Positions 6,679-10,990 of a stretch of DNA of 10,990 nt are shown piece by piece. Positions within the stretch are counted from its first letter, which is position 1, and each line of letters begins with the position of its first letter. This stretch comes from GWB2-37-7 sp049684915 (GTDB lineage: Bacteria > Bacillota > Clostridia > Lutisporales > Lutisporaceae), in NCBI GenBank assembly GCA_049684915.1, contig JBAVGO010000177.1:1-10990 (forward strand), given 5' to 3'. The notes under the pieces are model-generated. The model was not told where the DNA came from. It worked only from the letters and a program-made list of their open reading frames with translations, and did no database searches. A program made the position numbers and the translations under genes.

Positions 6679-7614
6679 TTGAAGCACTACAAAATAAAGC
6701 ACTTGATATACCTAGTGATGATAATATCATTCATCCTAATACCAAGCAGCGTATTCGCAGACTTCGGAGATACCACGCTCAAGAAAGATATGACACACAC
6801 TGACGTTATAGAGTTACAGCAAAAGTTAAAGGAATTAGGCTTTTTTACAGAAAGTAAATGTACAAACTACTTCGGCAGTAAGACTGAAGAGGCAGTTAAG
6901 AAGTTCCAAGAAAGCGTAGGATTAACCGCAGATGGAGCAGCAGGCAGCAAAACTCTAAAAGCAATAGATATTAAGCTTAAGCAAAAAAATCTTATACCAG
7001 AAGGCTTTACACAGCTAAAAGCTGGAGACAGCGGTGAACTTGTAAAGAAGATACAGCAAGAGCTTCTGGATTTGAAGTTCTATACTGGTAAGCTTACATC
7101 AACCTATGATGAAGCCACTACAGAAGCAGTTAAGAAATTTCAAAGTGCAAATCAATTAGAAGCTACAGGCATAATAGATAAAGCAACCATAATTAAGATT
7201 AATACAGCTTCAACCTCTACTGTAAGCAGAGGTAATGCAAGCCCTGAGCTAGGCTCGGTTATAATAGACTATGCAAAGAAGTTCTTAGGAAAGCCCTATA
7301 AATGGGGAGCTTCAAATGGAAAAAGCTTTGATTGTTCAGGATTTACAATGTATGTATACAATAATTTTGATATTAAGCTTGCGCATAGTGCTGCCGGACA
7401 GTTTCAAAAAGGCATAAAAATTGCAAAGGCTGACTTAAAACTAGGTGATGCAGTATTCTTTACCACTTACAAAAAAGGTGCCAGTCATGTAGGCATATTC
7501 ATTGGCAACAATAAATTCATACATGCCAGCTCCAGCGGCGGTAAAGTAATTATCACTGATTTGAATACAGCATATTACAAAAGCAGATATATTGGTGCAA
7601 GAAGATATAAATAG
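6679..7614 (+). CDS. Secreted NlpC/P60 cell-wall hydrolase with two peptidoglycan-binding domains
   Basis: 311 residues from TTG 6679. GGAGG (6667-6671) is 7 bases upstream; an in-frame ATG at 6628 has no ribosome site and would bury the signal peptide. Order: signal peptide 1-27 (basic KHYKIKH, hydrophobic core, cleavage after VFA), PG_binding_1 repeats at about 30-97 and 105-172 (each with LQ/IQ..L, a short loop, and AVKKFQ), a Ser/Thr linker, then NlpC/P60 from 188. The catalytic residues are C219 in FDCSGF, H270 in ASHVGIFIG and H282 in FIHASS. Such enzymes cleave D-gamma-Glu to diamino acid (or equivalent) bonds in peptidoglycan stem peptides, outside the membrane. The role could be growth, separation or spore-related remodelling. 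It stands alone, with a strong terminator just after the stop. Confidence 0.92.
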   Translation: MKHYKIKHLIYLVMIISFILIPSSVFADFGDTTLKKDMTHTDVIELQQKLKELGFFTESKCTNYFGSKTEEAVKKFQESVGLTADGAAGSKTLKAIDIKLKQKNLIPEGFTQLKAGDSGELVKKIQQELLDLKFYTGKLTSTYDEATTEAVKKFQSANQLEATGIIDKATIIKINTASTSTVSRGNASPELGSVIIDYAKKFLGKPYKWGASNGKSFDCSGFTMYVYNNFDIKLAHSAAGQFQKGIKIAKADLKLGDAVFFTTYKKGASHVGIFIGNNKFIHASSSGGKVIITDLNTAYYKSRYIGARRYK

Positions 7615-7640
7615 AGGATAGACAAATGTCTATCCTTTTT
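7615..7640 (+). terminator. Intrinsic terminator of the NlpC/P60 gene
   Basis: AGGATAGAC (7615-7623) pairs perfectly with GTCTATCCT (7628-7636) around a 4-base AAAT loop, followed by a T-run to 7640. It begins one base after the stop codon. The reverse strand has a poorer U-run, so it may serve the convergent DUF1232 gene only weakly. Confidence 0.9.
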
Positions 7641-7665
7641 AATGTTTTGATTTGTTTCAATGCCT

Positions 7666-8058
7666 CTATAAAATATATTTTATATATGGTCTAATAAGAA
7701 CAACTATCAATGCTACCCAAATAAAAACTATTATACCCCCAGCTACCCAACTCTTTCCTAATGACTTTTTATCCATGTCAGCAGCTTTTATTCTGCACTC
7801 CTCCATTATTTCCTTTGGAATCATCTTCAACGCTATTGATATTCCGATCGGTATTAATATCAAGTCATCCAAATAGCCTAGTATAGGAATAAAATCTGGG
7901 ATAAAATCAATAGGACTTAATGCATAACCTATAATAAGTACAGTGAATGCCTTGGCAAACCAAGGTACTTTAGGATGCTTGTAAGCACAGTACAAAGCCA
8001 TAAGCTCCCTTTTGATTTTCCATGCCTTATCCTTTAACCGTTCCAATATGCTGCTCAA
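7666..8058 (-). CDS. DUF1232 (YkvA-like) membrane protein
   Basis: 130 residues from TTG 8058, with GGAGG 7 bases upstream and no ATG nearby. The DUF1232 core is plain: YALSPIDFIPDFIPILGYLD from 45, continuing DLILIP to 70, the usual SPIDLIPD...GYLDD motif that begins the second hydrophobic stretch. A basic amphipathic N-terminus (1-30, with CAYKHPKVPWFAK) precedes it, and a C-terminal membrane helix spans about 105-124. The family is widespread and its role is unknown; it is usually placed in the membrane. The gene has its own promoter just below the terminator of the upstream DUF5667-type gene, so it is probably transcribed alone. It converges on the NlpC/P60 gene. Confidence 0.88.
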   Translation of the reverse strand: MSSILERLKDKAWKIKRELMALYCAYKHPKVPWFAKAFTVLIIGYALSPIDFIPDFIPILGYLDDLILIPIGISIALKMIPKEIMEECRIKAADMDKKSLGKSWVAGGIIVFIWVALIVVLIRPYIKYIL

Positions 8059-8092
8059 ATATAACCCTCCATATCTAAGTATCTATATCAGA

Positions 8093-8121
8093 ATTATATC
8101 ATTGCATTAATTTAAAGGCAA
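8093..8121 (-). promoter_or_regulatory. Sigma-A-like promoter for the DUF1232 gene
   Basis: On the minus strand TTGCCT (8116-8121, 4/6 match) is 17 bases from a perfect TATAAT (8093-8098). The start site would be near 8086, about 28 bases before the TTG start. The -35 box directly abuts the T-run of the upstream gene's terminator. Confidence 0.65.
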
Positions 8122-8147
8122 AAAAAAAAGGTCCGGGGGGACCTTTT
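8121..8147 (-). terminator. Intrinsic terminator of the DUF5667-type gene
   Basis: AAAAGGTCC (8126-8134) pairs with GGACCTTTT (8139-8147) around a 4-base loop. Read on the minus strand it ends in an unbroken T-run of nine. It lies 26 bases past the stop codon at 8173. Confidence 0.93.
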
Positions 8148-8172
8148 AATCTAATTTTTAAATTTACTATTT

Positions 8173-9381
8173 TTACTTGACTTTTCCATTGACTTGAGCT
8201 TTACTATCATCTTTGCTATGGTTGTTATTTTCTGTATCATTAGTTTTATCTGTTGCCTTTTCTATAATTTTTTCAGCTTTTTCTGTTGCTTTATCTGCTG
8301 TCTTTTCTATTTGTTCCATTGCTTTTTCTTGTATTCTTTCTGTCTTCTTTTCCTGCGTTGCTATAGCTGCAACCTGTTGCTTTGCATCATCCATAACCTT
8401 CTCAAGCTTTTTTTCTACTTCTCTTAATTGTTCAGTTGTTCGAGTTCTTTCGGTTGTTATTGTTTGTACTGCGAGGCTTTCATTTACTAATGCTTCAACT
8501 ACATCCTTATCTTCTTCATCAACAGCCTTCATAGCTTCTTTGAAAGCTTGTTTTATTGTAGCTTTTGTATCTTTGAAGGATTCGTTGATACCCTTTAGAG
8601 CATCTTTTGTAGTTAAACCAAGCATATTTGATGTAACTCCAATACCTTTTTCATTTGTTACAAATAAATCTATAACTTCTGCAAGAGGTTTTCCTGATTG
8701 CTCTGATAAAGATATTACTGCAATTATCTGTCTTGTGTTAAGCTCTGCTTCTATTAGCTTTGCAATTAATGCTGGATCTTGAACCTTTTCTTCAATATAC
8801 TTTAATGTTATTTCAAGCTTTACGTTGTTTTCTTCTTCTTCTTTATTTTCTACTACTTGTGCAACTTCAGTTGCTGCTTCAGTAGCTGCTGCAAGCTTTT
8901 CTATTTCTACTTTAACTTCTTCTCTGAATTGTTCAGGAATGCTAGCCAATATCTTTTCTACAACAGCTGCATCCTTAAGATTTGCATCATTAATGTCTTC
9001 CATAGCGTTGGCGACCTGCTTACCGTCTGCCATAGCTGTTTCTATCAATGTAACTGCTTGTGATAGATTAGTCTTATATTCTTCTAATGCCTTCTGTGTT
9101 AGCTCAATTTCAGATTTTTCTGCCATTGCATTACTTTCTGCTAATCTTTCTTGAGCTATTTTAGCAAGAGTCTCTGCTTCTTTTACAGCATCTGTAATTA
9201 GTACAAGCTGTATTCTCTCCATTAACTTGTCCAATGAGTAAAGTATACTATCTGGTGTAATACCAGGTGCTTGTGTAGTAGTTGTTTCAACTACTATAGT
9301 TGTTGGTGTAGTCGTATCTGCGAATATTGGTACAGATAACGCCATACTTAAGATTATAACTATTGCTAATATCTTTTTCAA
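8173..9381 (-). CDS. Secreted DUF5667-type protein with a charged helical tail
   Basis: 402 residues from TTG 9381 (GGGAG 9 bases upstream). Signal peptide 1-21 (MKKILAIVII..., cleavage after IFA), a Thr-rich linker at 22-37 (TTTPTTIVVETTTT), then a DUF5667-like helical domain at about 39-125 that opens with the characteristic PGITPDSILYSLDKLMERIQ and continues with AERLAESNAM-type heptads. A second helical region (about 140-300) includes SLSEQSGKPLAEVIDLF (224-240) and GIGVTSNMLGL (246-256), resembling a short helix-turn-helix-like segment in many Firmicutes secreted proteins. Residues 300-402 are rich in Glu, Lys, Ala and Thr, predicted coiled coil (KATEKAEKIIEKATDK), with a polar end. No anchor or enzyme motif is seen. 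DUF5667 proteins are extracytoplasmic and uncharacterised; a structural or envelope-associated role is only an inference. It has its own terminator. Confidence 0.87.
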   Translation of the reverse strand: MKKILAIVIILSMALSVPIFADTTTPTTIVVETTTTQAPGITPDSILYSLDKLMERIQLVLITDAVKEAETLAKIAQERLAESNAMAEKSEIELTQKALEEYKTNLSQAVTLIETAMADGKQVANAMEDINDANLKDAAVVEKILASIPEQFREEVKVEIEKLAAATEAATEVAQVVENKEEEENNVKLEITLKYIEEKVQDPALIAKLIEAELNTRQIIAVISLSEQSGKPLAEVIDLFVTNEKGIGVTSNMLGLTTKDALKGINESFKDTKATIKQAFKEAMKAVDEEDKDVVEALVNESLAVQTITTERTRTTEQLREVEKKLEKVMDDAKQQVAAIATQEKKTERIQEKAMEQIEKTADKATEKAEKIIEKATDKTNDTENNNHSKDDSKAQVNGKVK

Positions 9382-9427
9382 TTATATCCACTCCCTTTTG
9401 TTATTCATGATATATATTTCGGTTGAA

Positions 9428-9488
9428 AAAATCGATTTTAGGGGTATTTTGTAAAATAAGAAAAATTCTTATGATATGCCTATATGCC
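9428..9488. repeat. Cluster of short palindromes and a direct repeat upstream of the DUF5667-type gene
   Basis: AAAATCGATTTT (9428-9439) is a 12-bp perfect palindrome. ATAAGAA (9456-9462) and TTCTTAT (9466-9472) form a 7-bp inverted repeat around AAA. ATATGCC repeats at 9474-9480 and 9482-9488. All lie in the 216-base divergent gap between the DUF5667-type and DegV genes. They may hold regulator sites for the minus-strand gene, whose promoter I could not place. Confidence 0.35.
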
Positions 9489-9534
9489 ATAATTGTTTAA
9501 TGTAGCTATATACTCTCTGATGCATAAAAAAACA

Positions 9535-9564
9535 TTTACACTTGTTACTAGTACCTGGTATAAT
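9535..9564 (+). promoter_or_regulatory. Extended -10 promoter of the DegV gene
   Basis: TTTACA (9535-9540, 5/6 match) is 18 bases from a perfect TATAAT (9559-9564) preceded by TGG, an extended -10 element. The start site near 9571 gives a leader of about 27 bases before ATG 9598. This is the best plus-strand promoter in the window. Confidence 0.75.
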
Positions 9565-9565
9565 A
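9549..9565. promoter_or_regulatory. Possible FapR-like operator overlapping the DegV promoter
   Basis: The bases TAGTACC, T, GGTATAA (9550-9564) form an imperfect inverted repeat whose core TACCTGGTA is perfect. As I recall it, the FapR operator consensus is TTAGTACCTRRTACTAA; the left half matches well (TAGTACCTG) and the right half poorly. It covers the spacer end and -10 box, where a repressor would block transcription. Confidence 0.35.
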
Positions 9566-9597
9566 TTCTTATAATGAACATTCAGGGGGGTTAGGTT

Positions 9598-10425
9598 ATG
9601 TCGAGAGTAAAAATTGTTACTGATAGCACCGGATATATTACTAAGGAATATTTAGATGCAAATGAAATAACAATGGTTCCATTGTCTGTATATTTTGAAG
9701 GTAATGTAATGTATGAAGGTTTTCCTGGCGAATTCTCTGATTTCTTCGAGAGGCTGAAAACCTCAAAGGACTTCCCATCGACTTCTCAGCCATCTATTCA
9801 AGCCTTTTTTGATGTTTTTAAGCCAGCTGTTGATGCTGGAGCTGAGGTTGTTACAATCGTAATATCCTCAAAGCTTAGCGGCACATACAACAGTGCCATG
9901 GCTGCCGCACAGATGTGCGAATCAGATAAAATATCTGTAATAGATTCAGAAGCTTGCGCTCCAACTCTTAAATTTCTGGTTGAGAGAGCAAATCAATTAA
10001 GTCTCGAAGGAAAAACTAAAGATGAAATTACTGATGTTATTAATTCTGAAAAGAAAAGAATGGGAATAAATTTTACAGTACACACATTAGAGTATCTCAA
10101 AAAAGGTGGACGTCTTAGTTCTACCCAAGCAACCATAGGCACATTACTAAATATTAAACCTATAATAGCACTGATTGATGGAAAACTAGAGTCAATAGAT
10201 AAGGTGAGAGGCAAGTCAAAAGCTATTGAAGCTATGATTTCAAATATACCTGCCATGGTTAGTAAAATTAGCATTTGCCATATAGAAAACCTAGAAGAAG
10301 CTAAAGAGGTTAAAGTTATATTAGAGAACAGATTTCCTGAAGTCAAGCTTGTAATTGATGATTTGGGTCCCGTTATAGGTTCTCATCTAGGTCCGAAGGC
10401 TTTAGGAATATGCTATAAATGGTAA
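9598..10425 (+). CDS. DegV-family fatty-acid-binding protein (FakB-like)
   Basis: 275 residues from ATG 9598, with a G-rich site (AGGGGGG) 7 bases upstream. DegV marks are VKIVTDSTGYI (4-14), the fatty acid carboxylate loop TSQPS (62-66), VTIVISSKLSGTYNSA, SVIDSE, the LEYLKKGGRLS block, LLNIKPI with KVRGKSKA, and the C-terminal GSHLGPKALGI with H263. Family members hold a fatty acid in a closed cavity; FakB proteins present it to the kinase FakA for phosphorylation and entry into phospholipids. No fakA is in the window, and DegV paralogues are common, so this may be FakB or a related lipid carrier. The final loop reads HLGPK where HxGPG is usual. The gene stands alone, with an extended -10 promoter and a strong terminator. 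Confidence 0.92.
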   Translation: MSRVKIVTDSTGYITKEYLDANEITMVPLSVYFEGNVMYEGFPGEFSDFFERLKTSKDFPSTSQPSIQAFFDVFKPAVDAGAEVVTIVISSKLSGTYNSAMAAAQMCESDKISVIDSEACAPTLKFLVERANQLSLEGKTKDEITDVINSEKKRMGINFTVHTLEYLKKGGRLSSTQATIGTLLNIKPIIALIDGKLESIDKVRGKSKAIEAMISNIPAMVSKISICHIENLEEAKEVKVILENRFPEVKLVIDDLGPVIGSHLGPKALGICYKW

Positions 10426-10442
10426 TCCCCAAAATTACCCAT

Positions 10443-10479
10443 AAAAATAGACGACAGTCCAACACTGTCGTCTATTTTT
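10443..10479. terminator. Bidirectional intrinsic terminator, 16-bp perfect stem
   Basis: AAAAATAGACGACAGT (10443-10458) pairs without mismatch with ACTGTCGTCTATTTTT (10464-10479) around CCAAC. Both strands end in a run of five T, so it serves both the DegV gene (plus) and the convergent zinc-ribbon gene (minus). Confidence 0.95.
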
Positions 10480-10482
10480 CTA

Positions 10483-10990
10483 CTATCTAAAATTTATACC
10501 TATTTCAGTTTGGCAGCTTGAGCAAACTCCTATATATGTTTCGTCTATTTGGAAAAGCTCATATACCTCATCACACTTTAAGCAAGTAATAACACATTTC
10601 TTCATATAGAGTAGTGTGCCTATATATTTAACCCTCTTATCCTTATATTTCTCTACTACCTTTGTATACATCTTGCTTTCACTTTTATCTACAGAAAGCT
10701 CATTACGAAGAGAAGCAAACCTGATATTCTCCAATTGAATGGCTTTTCTCTTGTCTTCCAATTCCTTAATTTCATCGGATATTTCAAATATTCTATCCTG
10801 GTTATAGTTTATTTTCTCACCTAAGTCAGTAAGTATATCTATTTTCTTTTGATAATTGAAATATATTCTATAAGCTGTCATGTAATTTTCTTTGTGATTA
10901 AACTCATTTTGACAAAATCTACATTCATCAAAGTCTGGTATATCAAACTTTTCAACATATGTATTTCCTAGAGTATCGCAGTATGGGCAC
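10483..10990 (-). CDS. Double zinc-ribbon, coiled-coil protein of unknown function, N-terminus cut by window edge
   Basis: The frame is open to the right edge, giving 168 visible residues; the true start is outside. An in-frame ATG at 10881 has no ribosome site and would discard clear coding sequence, so it is not the start. Visible numbering: a first CPYC (1-4) and CRFC (23-26) form a CxxC-18-CxxC zinc ribbon; a helical, charged middle follows (about 45-105, with ISDEIKELEDKRKAIQLEN); then CLKC (136-139) and CSSC (156-159) form a second ribbon (CxxC-16-CxxC) near the C-terminus. Paired CxxC motifs at both ends around a coiled coil suggest a dimerising zinc protein, perhaps binding nucleic acid or protein. 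I do not recognise the family. It converges on DegV across a shared terminator. Confidence 0.8.
   Translation of the reverse strand, partial: CPYCDTLGNTYVEKFDIPDFDECRFCQNEFNHKENYMTAYRIYFNYQKKIDILTDLGEKINYNQDRIFEISDEIKELEDKRKAIQLENIRFASLRNELSVDKSESKMYTKVVEKYKDKRVKYIGTLLYMKKCVITCLKCDEVYELFQIDETYIGVCSSCQTEIGINFR

Noticed and set aside
8213..8782. Long plus-strand frame opposite the DUF5667-type gene, rich in Ser, Cys, Phe and Val
   Set aside because: It is the antisense shadow of a Glu/Lys/Ala/Thr-rich coding sequence, has no credible ribosome site or family resemblance, and the opposite strand has a signal peptide, a domain and a terminator.
9415..9445. Sigma-D (flagellar) type promoter on the minus strand before the DUF5667-type gene
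   Set aside because: TAAA and a CCGAAAT-like box are present, but the spacer is about 13 bases, not 15, and the -10 box matches only partly.
1..10990. CRISPR array, toxin-antitoxin pair, phage or transposon, or a defence cluster
   Set aside because: I found no regularly spaced repeats, integrase or transposase motifs, terminal inverted repeats or defence-type domains on either strand.

Overview
The window is AT-rich, closely packed DNA from a low-GC Firmicute, most likely a member of the Clostridia. The evidence is strong AGGAGG-type ribosome sites, frequent TTG and GTG starts, intrinsic terminators with U-runs, and a typical gene set (PpaX-type phosphatase, SfsA, DUF1232, DegV, NlpC/P60 hydrolase with peptidoglycan-binding repeats). 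I see no rRNA, tRNA, CRISPR array, insertion sequence or phage gene. It reads as ordinary chromosome, not a mobile or defence island.

Layout, left to right. A YtcJ-type amidohydrolase (minus strand, cut by the left edge at its C-terminus) is divergent from a two-gene ABC importer module (ATPase and permease, plus strand, overlapping by 8 bases). No substrate-binding protein is visible for this transporter. A class I SAM methyltransferase (minus) converges on the permease. Next comes a minus-strand cluster, sfsA, then ppaX, then a small two-helix membrane protein, closed by a hairpin terminator at about 4187-4214.

Divergent from sfsA is an acidic 143-residue protein of unknown function. It is followed by a secreted cell-wall hydrolase (signal peptide, two peptidoglycan-binding domains, NlpC/P60) that ends at a strong terminator. 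Two minus-strand genes follow: a DUF1232 membrane protein, and upstream of it a secreted DUF5667-type protein with a long charged helical tail and its own terminator. A plus-strand DegV-family fatty-acid-binding protein comes next. A 16-bp perfect hairpin separates it from a convergent, edge-truncated gene for a protein with two CxxC pairs at each end and a helical middle.

Functional threads: uptake and hydrolysis of an unknown small molecule (YtcJ and ABC genes, an inference from position only); pyrophosphate removal and carbon metabolism (ppaX, sfsA); envelope maintenance (NlpC/P60, DUF5667, DUF1232); and exogenous fatty acid handling (DegV). An imperfect FapR-like inverted repeat overlaps the extended -10 element of the DegV promoter. 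I found no convincing new multi-gene system. The points most worth a second look are that FapR-like site, the transporter lacking a binding protein, the double zinc-ribbon protein at the right edge, and the heavy use of non-ATG starts (six of the eleven genes with a visible start).
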